Source: Caulobacter sp. 602-1 (GTDB taxonomy: Bacteria > Pseudomonadota > Alphaproteobacteria > Caulobacterales > Caulobacteraceae). Taken from it: DNA of 64,000 nucleotides. Below the pieces are notes generated by a model that was not told the DNA's origin, made no database searches, and saw only the letters and a program-made list of their open reading frames with translations. The stretch lies in the NCBI RefSeq assembly GCF_003931565.1, contig NZ_RRYI01000001.1:434001-498000 (forward strand), read 5' to 3'. Position numbers and translations under genes: made by a program. This document shows, piece after piece, positions 41,910-51,363 of this stretch. Every line of letters begins with the position of its first letter. The first letter of the stretch is position 1.

Positions 41910-43193
41910 TCAGCGTTCCTCGCTCAGCTCCTGCACTTCCTCGAACGTCCGGAGGCCCGGCCGCTGGGCGCAGACCAGCACCGCCATGTTCCCGGGCAGA
42001 TGCTGGTTGGCCAGCATCTTCTCGTGGGCGGCGGGGATGTCGTTCCAGGGGAAGACTTCCGACAGGCAGGGATCGACGCGGCGGTCGATGACCAGCTGGT
42101 TGGCCGCCGACGCCTGCATGAGGTTGGCGAAGTGGCTGCCCTGCACGCGCTTCTGGCGCATCCACAGGAAGCGGGCGTCCATGGTCAGGTTGAAGCCCGA
42201 GGTGCCGGCGCAGATGGCGACCATGCCGCCGCGTTTGACCACGAACACCGAGACCGGGAAGGTCGACTCGCCGGGGTGCTCGAAGACGAGATCCACGTCA
42301 CGGTTGCCGGTGATCTGCCAGATCGCCTTACCGAACTTGCGGCTTTCCTTCATGTAGTCGTTGAACTCGGGGCCGTTGACCTTGGGCAGCTGGCCCCAGC
42401 AGTTGAATTCCTTGCGGTTCAGCACCGCCTTGGCGCCCATCGACAGCACGAACTCACGCTTGTCGTCGTCGCTCACCACGCCAATGGCGTTGGCGCCGAC
42501 CACGGCGGCCAGCTGCACGGCGAAGACGCCCAGGCCGCCGGACGCGCCCCAGACCAGCACGTTCTGGCCGGGCTTCAGCTCATGCGGCTTGTGGCCGAAC
42601 AACATGCGGTAGGCGGTGGCCAGGGTCAGAGTGTAGCAGGCGGCCTCTTCCCAGGTCAGGTGCTTGGGGCGCGGCATCAGCTGGCGCGACTGCACCCGGC
42701 AGAACTGGGCGAAGCTGCCGTCCGGCGTCTCGTAGCCCCAGATGCGCTGGCTGGGCGAGAACATCGGGTCGCCGCCGTTGCACTCCTCGTCGTCGCCGTC
42801 GTCCTGATTGCAGTGGATGACGACCTCGTCGCCCAGCTTCCAGCGCTTGACCTTCTTGCCCACCGCCCAGACGATGCCCGAGGCGTCGCTGCCGGCGATG
42901 TGATAGGGCTGCTTGTGGGCGTCCAGCACACTGATCGGCTCGCCCAGGGCGGCCCAGACGCCGTTGTAGTTGACGCCGGCGGCCATCACGAGGACCAGCA
43001 CCTCGTCCTCGCCAATCTCCCAGGTGGGCACGACCTCGACCTGCATGGCCTGTGTCGGCTTGCCGTGGCGCTCCTTGCGGATGCTCCAGGCGTACATGGT
43101 CTTCGGGACATGGAAGGCCGGCGGGATCTCGCCGATCTCGTAGAGGTCCTTCAGGACCGGCGTTTCAGACGTCTCGAGCGTCGCGGTCGTCAT
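41910..43193 (-). CDS. ccr: Crotonyl-CoA carboxylase/reductase
   Basis: 427 residues, a member of the medium-chain dehydrogenase/reductase superfamily with the usual length of Ccr (about 430). NADPH-binding G-A-S-G-G-L-G near 200, the acyl-CoA-binding regions, and D-L-V-F-E-H-P-G-E and G-F-N-L-T-M-D characteristic of Ccr. It reductively carboxylates crotonyl-CoA to (2S)-ethylmalonyl-CoA, committing C4 units to the ethylmalonyl-CoA pathway. Start ATG at 43193 with GGGGAG upstream. Divergent from an enoyl-CoA hydratase gene; ecm is 1.8 kb away. Confidence 0.95.
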   Translation of the reverse strand: MTTATLETSETPVLKDLYEIGEIPPAFHVPKTMYAWSIRKERHGKPTQAMQVEVVPTWEIGEDEVLVLVMAAGVNYNGVWAALGEPISVLDAHKQPYHIAGSDASGIVWAVGKKVKRWKLGDEVVIHCNQDDGDDEECNGGDPMFSPSQRIWGYETPDGSFAQFCRVQSRQLMPRPKHLTWEEAACYTLTLATAYRMLFGHKPHELKPGQNVLVWGASGGLGVFAVQLAAVVGANAIGVVSDDDKREFVLSMGAKAVLNRKEFNCWGQLPKVNGPEFNDYMKESRKFGKAIWQITGNRDVDLVFEHPGESTFPVSVFVVKRGGMVAICAGTSGFNLTMDARFLWMRQKRVQGSHFANLMQASAANQLVIDRRVDPCLSEVFPWNDIPAAHEKMLANQHLPGNMAVLVCAQRPGLRTFEEVQELSEER

Positions 43194-43296
43194 CTCCACT
43201 CCCCATTCCTTGGCCGTCTTTCGCGCTGCAACAACGCATGAGGGCCAAACTCGGCTATGCGCGCCCGCTTGTTTTCGGGTCTCCCGAGCAAGGCTG

Positions 43297-43309
43297 AGAC
43301 AACTGTTTG
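43297..43309. promoter_or_regulatory. Candidate PsrA/FadR-like operator upstream of ccr
   Basis: AGAC-AACT-GTTTG, matching the AAAC-N4-GTTTG dyad at one mismatch and sharing ACAACTGTTTG with the site before the acyl-CoA dehydrogenase. Lies in the 199-bp spacer of ccr and the hydratase gene. Confidence 0.5.
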
Positions 43310-43330
43310 AAACTGGCAAGCGGAATCTTG

Positions 43331-43342
43331 TGCGTCGCAGCA
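43331..43342. promoter_or_regulatory. TGCGTCGCAGCA site shared with ecm upstream region
   Basis: The 12-mer TGCGTCGCAGCA, containing the perfect palindrome TGCGTCGCA, is identical to 44917-44928 upstream of ecm. Both are the promoter regions of ethylmalonyl-CoA pathway genes. In other alphaproteobacteria regulators such as CcrR or RamB control these genes; which, if any, acts here is unknown. Confidence 0.45.
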
Positions 43343-43392
43343 TCGCGTTGGGGAAGGTTGCCGGCTCCGACGCGCCGGGCCACGGTGGCGGC

Positions 43393-44124
<732 letters not shown>

Positions 44125-44130
44125 ACTTCG

Positions 44131-44784
44131 TCACGAGCAGGCCCCGGCCTGCCGCGCGCCGAAAGTGGCCTGGCTCACTGTGTATTTTTCCCCTGCGGAA
44201 GAGGACAGTTGCTCGATCAGGCCCTTGCAGGAAAACCCGGACATACTGAGGTATTGCTTGGCGGATCTAACCGCGTTCTCGTTCCAATCGACGTCGAGGC
44301 TATCCACGGCCACGGTAGCGTCGGCGAGATCGTAACCCTCGCCGGCGCTTGATGAGAGCTGCTCGATCAGGCCTTCCCGCGAAAAACCGGTCATCCTGAG
44401 GTACTGGTTTGCGGATCGGACGGCATTCCTTTGCGCGGAGGTCAGTCTGGACGTCGCTTCGGGCGCGGTCTCCGTTGCCTTAGCCGGTGATGCTGCGGCC
44501 GATTTCCTGGTCGCCTGCTTTGCGGTCGTGGGCCGTTCCGCCGTCGCGGCCGCTGGCGGAGCGTCGGCTGTTGTCGCAGGAGCAGGATGACTGCTGCCAA
44601 TGGTGAAAAGGATGATGATCGCCATCCAGCCAAAGGAAATCACCCTGGCGACGATACTGTAGCCTCTGCGTAGAAGAAACCACGCGAAAATCCAAGGCAG
44701 TAAGAATATCCCGATCCCCAGAGCCGCGCCAACCTTACGTTTGGCGCCATTGCGCGGATCGTTACCGACAGACACTTCAGTCAT
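44131..44784 (-). CDS. Ltp-domain membrane protein (PF07553-type)
   Basis: 217 residues. Two membrane helices (about 20-36 and 43-61), an Ala/Thr/Pro-rich linker, then two about 48-residue repeats, each with A-V-R-S-A-[N/K]-Q-Y-L-x-M-[T/S]-G-F-S and G-L-I-E-Q-L-S-S-S-A-G-E-x-Y. This is the Ltp domain, known from host-surface proteins and the superinfection-exclusion lipoprotein of phage TP-J34. No lipobox is seen; anchoring would be by helices. Codon and base composition look less GC-rich than neighbours. Start ATG with AGGGGAG. It is on the opposite strand between the hydratase gene and ecm. Confidence 0.82.
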   Translation of the reverse strand: MTEVSVGNDPRNGAKRKVGAALGIGIFLLPWIFAWFLLRRGYSIVARVISFGWMAIIILFTIGSSHPAPATTADAPPAAATAERPTTAKQATRKSAAASPAKATETAPEATSRLTSAQRNAVRSANQYLRMTGFSREGLIEQLSSSAGEGYDLADATVAVDSLDVDWNENAVRSAKQYLSMSGFSCKGLIEQLSSSAGEKYTVSQATFGARQAGACS

Positions 44785-44893
44785 TCTACACTCCCCTACG
44801 ACGTCGGATGCTAGGGCTATGCCCAACGGACGACAAGGTGTTTGGTAGGTGGAGTCGTTGATGAACGCCTTAAGGTTGATCTCAAAACTCTCG

Positions 44894-44909
44894 GTTCGCA
44901 CCCGCGAAC
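44894..44909. promoter_or_regulatory. Palindrome GTTCGCACCCGCGAAC
   Basis: Perfect six-base inverted repeat around ACCC in the 200-bp spacer between the Ltp-domain gene and ecm. Operator-like; also able to form a hairpin. Function unknown. Confidence 0.35.
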
Positions 44910-44916
44910 GTCATAT

Positions 44917-44928
44917 TGCGTCGCAGCA
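44917..44928. promoter_or_regulatory. TGCGTCGCAGCA site shared with ccr/ech spacer
   Basis: Second identical copy of the 12-mer at 43331, 57 bp before the ecm start, within an AT-rich interval. Confidence 0.45.
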
Positions 44929-44984
44929 AATCCCGGCTCATGATCGCTGGTAATCAAGAACGATAAGCGCCCCGGGAGCCCGCC

Positions 44985-46973
44985 ATGTCCTCGACGCCGT
45001 ACCAGCACGCGCCCGATCCGCCGTGGATCTTCCGCACCTATGCCGGACACTCGACGGCGGAGAAGTCGAACGCGCTCTATCGGAGCAATCTGGCGCGCGG
45101 CCAGACGGGCCTTTCGGTGGCCTTCGACCTGCCCACCCAGACCGGCTACGACCCCGACCACATCCTGGCGCGCGGCGAGGTCGGCAAGGTGGGCGTGCCG
45201 ATCAGCCATCTGGGCGACATGCGCCAGCTCTTCAGCGAGATCCCGCTGGAGAAGATGAACACCTCCATGACCATCAACGCCCCGGCCGCCTGGCTGCTGG
45301 CGATGTATGTGGCGCTGGCCGACGAGCAGGGGGCGGACCGGGCTCTGCTGCAAGGCACGACGCAGAATGATCTGATCAAGGAGTATCTGTCGCGCGGCAC
45401 CTACATCTTCCCGCCGGGTCCGAGCCTGCGGCTCATCGGCGACATGATCGCCTGGTGCTATCGCGAGGTTCCCAAGTGGAACCCGATGAACGTCTGCAGC
45501 TACCACCTGCAGGAGGCGGGCGCGACGCCGGAGCAGGAGCTGGCCTTCGCCCTGGCCACCGCCATCTCTGTGCTCGACACCGTCAAGGCCGGTGGCCAGG
45601 TCCCCGACGAGGACTTCGAGATCGTCGCCTCGCGGATCAGCTTCTTCGTCAACGCCGGCGTGCGGTTCGTCACCGAGCTGTGCAAGATGCGGTCGTTCAC
45701 CCGGCTCTGGGACCAGATCCTGCTGGAGCGCTACGGCGTGCAGGACAAGAAGGCTCGCCGCTTCCGCTACGGGGTGCAGGTCAACAGCCTGGGCCTTACC
45801 GAGCAGCAGCCCGAGAACAACGTCTACCGCATCCTGATCGAGGCCCTGGCCGTCACGCTCAGCAAGGACGCCCGCTGCCGGGCCTTGCAGCTGCCGGCCT
45901 GGAACGAGGCCCTGGGCCTGCCGCGTCCGTTCGACCAGCAGTGGTCGCTGCGGCTGCAACAGGTGCTGGCCTACGAGACCGACCTGCTGGAATACGAGGA
46001 CCTGTTCGACGGCTCCCACGTGGTGGAGGCCAAGGTCGCTGAGCTGTCGAAAGGCGCGCTGGAGCAGCTGGCCAATATCGACGCCATGGGCGGCGCGCAG
46101 AACGCGATCGACTACATGAAGACCGAGCTGGTCGGCTCGAACGCCAAGCGGGTGCGCTCGGTCGAGACCGGCGACCTGACCGTGGTGGGCGTCAACCGCT
46201 GGACCGACACCGAGGTTTCGCCGCTGTCGGCGGGCGAGAGCTCGATCGAGACCGTCGATCCGCGCCTGGAGGCCGATGTCGTCGCCCGCCTGAAGGCCTG
46301 GCGCGAGGCGCGCGACGACGGCGCGGTGCAGGCGGCGCTCGCCGACCTGAAAGCCGCCGCCCGCGACGGCCGCAACGTCATGGAGCCCTCGATCGTCGCC
46401 GCCAAGGCCGGGGTCACCACCGGCGAGTGGGCGGGGGCCCTGCGCGAAGTGTTCGGCGAGTATCGCGGCCCGACCGGCGTGGCGATCGTGGTCTCCACGG
46501 GCGAGGCCGAGGATGTCGAGGCGGTGAAGGCCGAGGTCGAGCGGGTCTCGCAACTGCTGGGCCGCACGCTCACCTACCTGGTCGGCAAGCCGGGCCTGGA
46601 CGGCCACTCCAACGGCGCCGAACAGATCGCCACCCGGGCCCGCGCCTGCGGGATGGAGGTGGTCTATGACGGCATCCGCTCGACCCCGGAAGAGATCGTC
46701 CGCCGCGCCAAGGAAAGCCGCGCCCATGTGGTCGGCCTGTCGATCCTGTCGGGCTCGCACCTGGATCTGGTGCAGGAGGTCATCCGCGTGATGCGCGCCG
46801 AGGGCCTGGGCGATATCCCCGTCGTGGTCGGCGGCATCATCCCCGAGGCCGACGCCCTGGTCCTCAAGCAGATGGGCGTGGCGCGGATCTACACGCCCAA
46901 GGACTTCAAGATCACCGAGATCATGGGGGATGTGGTGAAACTGGTGGAAGCGACGGCGCTGGCGGAGGCTTGA
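44985..46973 (+). CDS. ecm: Ethylmalonyl-CoA mutase
   Basis: 662 residues in one chain. The N-terminal TIM barrel has the acyl-CoA mutase signature G-L-S-V-A-F-D-L-P-T-Q-T-G-Y-D, and the C-terminal cobalamin domain the base-off motif D-G-H-S-N-G near residue 537. Ecm/MeaA-type proteins are of this length, shorter than typical large methylmalonyl-CoA mutase subunits of about 720. It converts ethylmalonyl-CoA to methylsuccinyl-CoA using adenosylcobalamin. Start ATG with GGGAG seven bases upstream. The adenosyltransferase for its cofactor is at 25.5 kb. Confidence 0.93.
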   Translation: MSSTPYQHAPDPPWIFRTYAGHSTAEKSNALYRSNLARGQTGLSVAFDLPTQTGYDPDHILARGEVGKVGVPISHLGDMRQLFSEIPLEKMNTSMTINAPAAWLLAMYVALADEQGADRALLQGTTQNDLIKEYLSRGTYIFPPGPSLRLIGDMIAWCYREVPKWNPMNVCSYHLQEAGATPEQELAFALATAISVLDTVKAGGQVPDEDFEIVASRISFFVNAGVRFVTELCKMRSFTRLWDQILLERYGVQDKKARRFRYGVQVNSLGLTEQQPENNVYRILIEALAVTLSKDARCRALQLPAWNEALGLPRPFDQQWSLRLQQVLAYETDLLEYEDLFDGSHVVEAKVAELSKGALEQLANIDAMGGAQNAIDYMKTELVGSNAKRVRSVETGDLTVVGVNRWTDTEVSPLSAGESSIETVDPRLEADVVARLKAWREARDDGAVQAALADLKAAARDGRNVMEPSIVAAKAGVTTGEWAGALREVFGEYRGPTGVAIVVSTGEAEDVEAVKAEVERVSQLLGRTLTYLVGKPGLDGHSNGAEQIATRARACGMEVVYDGIRSTPEEIVRRAKESRAHVVGLSILSGSHLDLVQEVIRVMRAEGLGDIPVVVGGIIPEADALVLKQMGVARIYTPKDFKITEIMGDVVKLVEATALAEA

Positions 46974-47003
46974 CGGGCGGGAATGCGCGTCTAGATTGAA
47001 TTC

Positions 47004-47774
47004 ATGGCGCGTTGTTTGTCACCGTTGTGGACGTTCCTCACCTCTGAGCGGCTGAGCTGGCTTCGGCTCGCAGCCGTGTTGATCGGCGTGCAGGTCGTCT
47101 CCAACTGGCTGCAGTGGCCGCTGAAGACGCGCCTGGCGTTTCCGCTCCTTCCTGTGGTGCTGGCGATCTGGGGCGTCCGGTGGCTGCTGTCCCTGGAGCG
47201 CGCCGAAGACGTTCTGGGGCGCTTAAGTCGGGACGAGGCGGGCGCTTGGCGCACGACGCGGGCCGACCGGATCCGACGTCTCGCACTGCTGCCGTTCTTT
47301 GTGGCCGGGCTTGTATCGCTCGTTGTCCTGAGTTGGGAGCTTTGGCGGATCGGGGACCTTGTCCGCCTGACCGCGTCGTTGCTGTTCACCGCCTGGCTGC
47401 TCGCGGTCATGGGCTTCTATGCCTGGAAGACCTTGCGCCCGCGCGTTGAGCTTCGGATCGACGCGGCAGGCGTGTTCGCCGCGCCTTGGCGGCGAGCCTA
47501 TGGCTGGGACGAGATCGCCTTCGCCGTTCAGCCTGGCGGGCCGCGTGAACTTCGTGTGGTGCTCACCGACGCGGCTGCCGAGGCTAGGGGCCGCAGCGCG
47601 TTGCTGACCGCTCCGCTGACGCCAACAGGGCTCTATCCAAACGAGGCTCTGGCCGCCCTGCGCGCCGTTCAGCCTTCGCTGCCGATCGCGCCCTGGACTT
47701 CCAATGGTGTCGTCCTACCGATCCGGGGCGCGACGGACGTGCCGGACATCAGCAAGGTTGGGACCTACGGCTGA
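47004..47774 (+). CDS. Membrane protein, unknown function
   Basis: 256 residues. Four hydrophobic spans (about 20-38, 45-62, 95-113, 124-141), then a soluble C-terminal portion rich in beta-prone sequence (W-R-R-A-Y-G-W-D-E-I-A-F, R-E-L-R-V-V-L-T-D) resembling a small PH-like domain, as in several bacterial membrane proteins of unknown function. It follows ecm by 30 bases, but relation is uncertain. Start ATG. Confidence 0.7.
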   Translation: MARCLSPLWTFLTSERLSWLRLAAVLIGVQVVSNWLQWPLKTRLAFPLLPVVLAIWGVRWLLSLERAEDVLGRLSRDEAGAWRTTRADRIRRLALLPFFVAGLVSLVVLSWELWRIGDLVRLTASLLFTAWLLAVMGFYAWKTLRPRVELRIDAAGVFAAPWRRAYGWDEIAFAVQPGGPRELRVVLTDAAAEARGRSALLTAPLTPTGLYPNEALAALRAVQPSLPIAPWTSNGVVLPIRGATDVPDISKVGTYG

Positions 47775-47799
47775 TAGCCCATTTCGTGCTATAATCACC

Positions 47800-48100
47800 A
47801 TGACCCTCGACGAGGCCCTCACCAAACTGCGCGCGGCCAAGCCGCTGCTCGACCGCTACGGCGTCGCGCGCGTGGGCGTGTTCGGCTCAACGGCTCGGGG
47901 CGAGGCGAGGCGAGGCGGGGCCGGGCAGCGACGTGGACCTGCTGGTGGAGTTCGCGCCCGATCGTCATCCAGGCCTCGATTTTTTCCGTCTACAGGACGA
48001 CCTCGCTGGCGTCCTCGACAGTGAGATCGACCTCGTCACGCCGGATGGCCTGCACAGTCTGATGCGTGACCGGGTCTTGCGCGATGTCGCTTATGCCTAA
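47800..48100 (+). pseudogene. mntA: MntA-type antitoxin nucleotidyltransferase, frameshifted
   Basis: The protein starts well, through G-V-F-G-S-T-A-R-G-E-A, then loses frame within GGCGAGGCGAGGCGAGGCGG (47899-47918). The next frame, +1, carries the rest: S-D-V-D-L-L-V-E-F and S-E-I-D-L-V-T-P-D-G-L to TAA at 48100. The G-S-x10-D-x-D catalytic motif is split, so no intact antitoxin is made. The original frame stops at 48024. Deleting two GGCGA units, or adding one, restores a G-S-T-A-R-G-E-A-G-P-G-S-D-V-D-L reading. MntA AMPylates and neutralises HepT in intact systems. Ends overlap hepT by 17 bases. Confidence 0.82.
47899..47918 (+). repeat. GGCGA pentanucleotide repeat inside mntA
   Basis: Three exact GGCGA units and a fourth imperfect GGCGG. 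Because the unit length is not divisible by three, copy-number change switches frame. It is located at the exact break in the antitoxin gene. Confidence 0.9.
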
Positions 48101-48437
48101 GGCCGAGCGGGACGCGGAGCTGCGGCTGGACGACGTCCTTCAAGCGATCGGCCGCATCCGCACCCATGTCGCGAGCGCCGACTTTGCTCGGTTCCAGGCC
48201 GATCCCATGCTGTTTGATGCGGTGTCGATGAACGTCCTGGTGATCGGCGAATCGATCAGTCGTCTCCCGGATCAGCTTAGCGGTTTACCCTGGAGGAGCA
48301 TGGTCGCTGTTCGAAACCTCGTGGCGCATGGCTATCCGGAGTTGGACCCCAAGATCGTCTGGGACATCGCCACCACGCGACTCGACGCTTTGGAAGCGGT
48401 CATCGCGCCCATGTTGGCCGAGACTGAGAACCGCTAG
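48084..48437 (+). CDS. hepT: HepT-like HEPN toxin (RNase)
   Basis: 117 residues. The HEPN active site is R-N-L-V-A-H-G-Y near residue 84 (R-x4-H-x-Y, with the Tyr that MntA AMPylates). A D-V-L-Q-A-I-G-R-I helix and S-I-S-R-L-P-D-Q lie upstream, typical of DUF86/HepT. Start ATG at 48084, 17 bases inside the mntA end; 48093 is alternative. The gene is intact while its antitoxin partner is broken, which is unusual. Convergent with the MFS gene, sharing CTAG. Confidence 0.88.
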   Translation: MSLMPKAERDAELRLDDVLQAIGRIRTHVASADFARFQADPMLFDAVSMNVLVIGESISRLPDQLSGLPWRSMVAVRNLVAHGYPELDPKIVWDIATTRLDALEAVIAPMLAETENR

Positions 48438-49825
48438 CGTCTCCCCAGCCGCCAGGCTGCGGCGAACCCGACCACGGCCAGCGGCAGGAACGCGCCGAAC
48501 AGCAACGGGCCGTTCGTGGGAGCCAGGGCCAGATCGACGCCGTGGCTGAAGCCCAGGACGTTGGCGATCGCGCCCGCGCCGGCCGAGCCGGCGGCGCCGC
48601 CGATCAGCTGGGCGGTTGGAACGGCCCCGGAGGCCATGGCCTGTTCCTCGGCGGGCACGGCCGCAATGGCGCGGCGGGCGATGAAGGCGTGGCAGAGGCC
48701 AAAGCCGGCGCCAAGAACGCAAAAGGCGGCGGCGATCTCCATCAAGGTTCCGCGCGGCACGGCCCAGGCCGAGAGGGCGGCGCCCAGCAGGATCACCCCG
48801 GCCCCGAGACGGACAAGGCGACCGTCCTTCTCGGCCGGCGTGTGACCGACCAGCATGGCGCACAGCGTCCAGCCGGCCGCGATCGCGCCGGTGACATAGC
48901 CCGCCGTCAGGGGCGAGGCGTGATGGACCGCCTGGATGAAGGCCGGGCCATAGACGGTGAAGCCGATCACGGCCGCCTCGCAGGCGAAGATGGTCAGCAG
49001 GCCCAGGCCCGTGGCGGTGCGCAGGTCCGCCGCCGTGCGGGGCAGCAGGCGGTCGTGGGTCCTGGCGTTGGCGGCCAGCATGGCGGCCATGCCGATGACG
49101 CCGCCGATCGCCAGGCCGATCGCCCATCGCGGCGAGGCCACGACGCCCGCCGCGCCGGTCAGGCTGACGCCGACGACCAGCAGGAAGAGCTGCAGGCTGG
49201 GAATGCGGCTCTGACCCCCTTTCGCGCCCTTGAGGCCGTTCCTGTCGCTCGGCAGCATGGCCATCACCGCGCCGACGAAGATGATCGCCTGGACCACGAA
49301 CAGCCAGAACGCTCCACGCCAGAAGCCGGCGGCGGCGAACAGTCCGCCCAGCAGCGGGCCCAGCAGGGTCGCCGCGCCCCAGATTCCCGCCACCGCGCCA
49401 TAGACGCGCGGCCACAGGCTTTCGGGGAACAGGGCCGTGATGGCGACGTAGCAGAGGGCCACGACCGCGCCCGCGCCCAGGCCCTGGATCAGGCGCCCCA
49501 GGATGAAGGTGACGAACTCTGGCGCCAGGGCGCTCATCGCGCAGCCGATAGCGTAGACGAGGCCCGTCAAGGCCGTCGCGGTGCGCAGGCCCAGGGCCAT
49601 GGAGAGCTTGCCCGAGCAGGCCCCGGCGACGATCGAGCCGGTCAGATAGGCCGCCACCGACCAGCCGAAATAGGCGTAGCCGCCGATGTCGCGGGCGACG
49701 CTGGGCATGATCGTCGCCGTCACCAGGGTGTCGGCGGCGTTCAGCCAGATGCCCAGGCACAGCAGGGCGAAGCGCGGCGCCAGGGTCTTGTCGACCAGGC
49801 GCCCGGAAGAGGCGGACGTGTTCAT
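48434..49825 (-). CDS. MFS transporter
   Basis: 463 residues with about 14 membrane spans, starting around W-L-N-A-A-D-T-L-V-T-A-T-I-M-P, the usual first-helix pattern of DHA2-type drug exporters. Conserved motif A is seen as G-K-L-S-M-A-L-G-L-R-T-A. Likely a proton-driven efflux carrier; substrate unknown. ATG at 49825 is used; a GTG at 49834 with AAGG close by is possible. No regulator gene is adjacent. Confidence 0.85.
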   Translation of the reverse strand: MNTSASSGRLVDKTLAPRFALLCLGIWLNAADTLVTATIMPSVARDIGGYAYFGWSVAAYLTGSIVAGACSGKLSMALGLRTATALTGLVYAIGCAMSALAPEFVTFILGRLIQGLGAGAVVALCYVAITALFPESLWPRVYGAVAGIWGAATLLGPLLGGLFAAAGFWRGAFWLFVVQAIIFVGAVMAMLPSDRNGLKGAKGGQSRIPSLQLFLLVVGVSLTGAAGVVASPRWAIGLAIGGVIGMAAMLAANARTHDRLLPRTAADLRTATGLGLLTIFACEAAVIGFTVYGPAFIQAVHHASPLTAGYVTGAIAAGWTLCAMLVGHTPAEKDGRLVRLGAGVILLGAALSAWAVPRGTLMEIAAAFCVLGAGFGLCHAFIARRAIAAVPAEEQAMASGAVPTAQLIGGAAGSAGAGAIANVLGFSHGVDLALAPTNGPLLFGAFLPLAVVGFAAAWRLGRR

Positions 49826-49950
49826 GCCGCGCACATGACCTTTTTCCGCGTCGTAGCCAAGCCCGGGGAACCTCGACGGTTGAACCCGTCGCCTGGGTCG
49901 TGCTTGGTGACCGGCGTTAACCGTTTCCTCCGAGGCGCTTCCCCCGTTCC

Positions 49951-50703
49951 ATGCGCTACCGCGTTCCGCACAATCCGCGCATCGAGCACGAGGTCCGTCA
50001 TCGGGCGCGCCTGGCCCGCTACGCCGGCCTCGTCATCCTCTGGCTGATCGTGCTGCTGATGGCTTTCGTGGCCGAGCGGAAGGTCCCCGACCAGCACCTG
50101 CCTTGGAAGCCGCTCAGCGTCGTCGATCCCGTGGGCCTGGCTACCCGGGTCAAGGCCGCGCGGGCCGGGGCCGATCCCAAGCTGTGTCGCGCAATCATGG
50201 CCAAGGCCGGGGTCGTCTATGTCGAGGTTCCGGAGCGCGCGGAGGGCGAGTTCTGCGAACTACGCGATGCGGTGCAACTGCGGTCGGGCCTGGCCAGGCT
50301 GGAGCCGGCCGAGGCGCCGCTGGCCTGCAAGGAGGCCCTGGCCCTGACCATCTGGGAGCGCCAGGTGGTGCAGCCGGCCGCCGACGAATTACTGGGCCAG
50401 GGCGTGGTGGGCATCGAGCACTATGGCAGCTATGCCTGCCGGAGAATGTACGGCCAGAAGGACGGGCCGGTCAGCGAGCACGCCCGCGCCGACGCCATCG
50501 ACATCGCGGGCTTCCGGCTGACCGACGGTCAGGTCGTCAACGTGGCGTCGGACTGGACCGATCCGGGTCCGCGCGGCCAGTTCCTCCGGCGCGTGCGCGA
50601 CGGCGCCTGCCGGGTCTTCCTGACCACGCTGAGCCCGGACTACAACGCCGAGCACCGCGATCACTTCCATCTGGACATGAGCGGTTGGTCGAAGTGTTCG
50701 TGA
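49951..50703 (+). CDS. Extensin-like family protein
   Basis: 250 residues. One N-terminal helix (about 23-42, L-V-I-L-W-L-I-V-L-L-M-A-F), then the extensin-like C-terminal domain, with S-E-H-A-R-A-D-A-I-D-I-A near 178 and D-H-F-H-L-D near the end. That fold resembles D,D-carboxypeptidase/M15-type zinc enzymes, and the His/Asp pattern fits metal binding. Periplasmic, tail-anchored at its N-terminus; probable cell-wall role, unproven. Confidence 0.85.
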   Translation: MRYRVPHNPRIEHEVRHRARLARYAGLVILWLIVLLMAFVAERKVPDQHLPWKPLSVVDPVGLATRVKAARAGADPKLCRAIMAKAGVVYVEVPERAEGEFCELRDAVQLRSGLARLEPAEAPLACKEALALTIWERQVVQPAADELLGQGVVGIEHYGSYACRRMYGQKDGPVSEHARADAIDIAGFRLTDGQVVNVASDWTDPGPRGQFLRRVRDGACRVFLTTLSPDYNAEHRDHFHLDMSGWSKCS

Positions 50704-50710
50704 GGGAACG

Positions 50711-51193
50711 TCAGAGCGTCGCCGCCAGCGCCGCCAGCTGATCCGCCACGATCCCCCAGCCCTCGTGGAAGCCCATCTGCTCGTGGGCGGCCTTGTCCTC
50801 GGCGGTCCAGTGGCGAACCACGGCGCGATAGCGGGTCTTGCCGTCGCCCAGATCCTCGAAGGTGATAATGCCGACCATGAACGGCTTGGCCGAGGGCTTC
50901 CAGGTCTCGGTGAAGGCGTCGGTGAAGACGATCTTCTCGTTGGGGATCACTTCCAGATAGACGCCCGGCTGCGGCGCGACCTCGCCGTTCGGCCCGTTCA
51001 TTTCCAGATATGTATCGCCGCCGGTGCGGACATCCATGCGGACATTGGAGACCGTCCAGGGTTTGGGGCAGAACCACTTCGGCATCAGCTCCGGCGTGGT
51101 CCAGCATTTGTAGAGCTTCTCGCGCGGCGCATCGATAATCCGTTCAAGGACGAGTTCGCGATCGGAAGGGAAGTCGGCGGTGTCGAGCGGCAT
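50711..51193 (-). CDS. SRPBCC (AHSA1-type) protein
   Basis: 160 residues. F-x-S-D-R-E-L-V-L-E-R-I-I-D-A-P-R-E-K and W-x-T-P-E-L-M-P-K-W-F are typical of the Aha1-like START superfamily, followed by G-G-D-T-Y-L-E-M-N-G and the late W-x-E-D-K-A-A-H-E-Q-M-G-F-H-E-G-W. Cytosolic ligand-binding fold; cargo unknown. ATG at 51193 with GGAG seven bases upstream. Convergent with the extensin-like gene. Confidence 0.85.
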   Translation of the reverse strand: MPLDTADFPSDRELVLERIIDAPREKLYKCWTTPELMPKWFCPKPWTVSNVRMDVRTGGDTYLEMNGPNGEVAPQPGVYLEVIPNEKIVFTDAFTETWKPSAKPFMVGIITFEDLGDGKTRYRAVVRHWTAEDKAAHEQMGFHEGWGIVADQLAALAATL

Positions 51194-51363
51194 CGAGCGT
51201 CTCCTGTGTCTTGGTGTTCTCGCCCCAAGGACGGCCGCGATCCAGGCGTCCCGACATCCGACCTGAAAAATTCCAAAGAACGCCGTTCCGTGATTGAATT
51301 CGCCAAATCCCGGCGGCTCCAGCACAGAGGCGCGGGGCCGAAAGACGGATGGTCGCTGTCAAC

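Noticed and set aside
44817..46760. 647-codon frame opposite ecm
   Set aside because: ecm is unambiguous; the frame is antisense and has no start signal.
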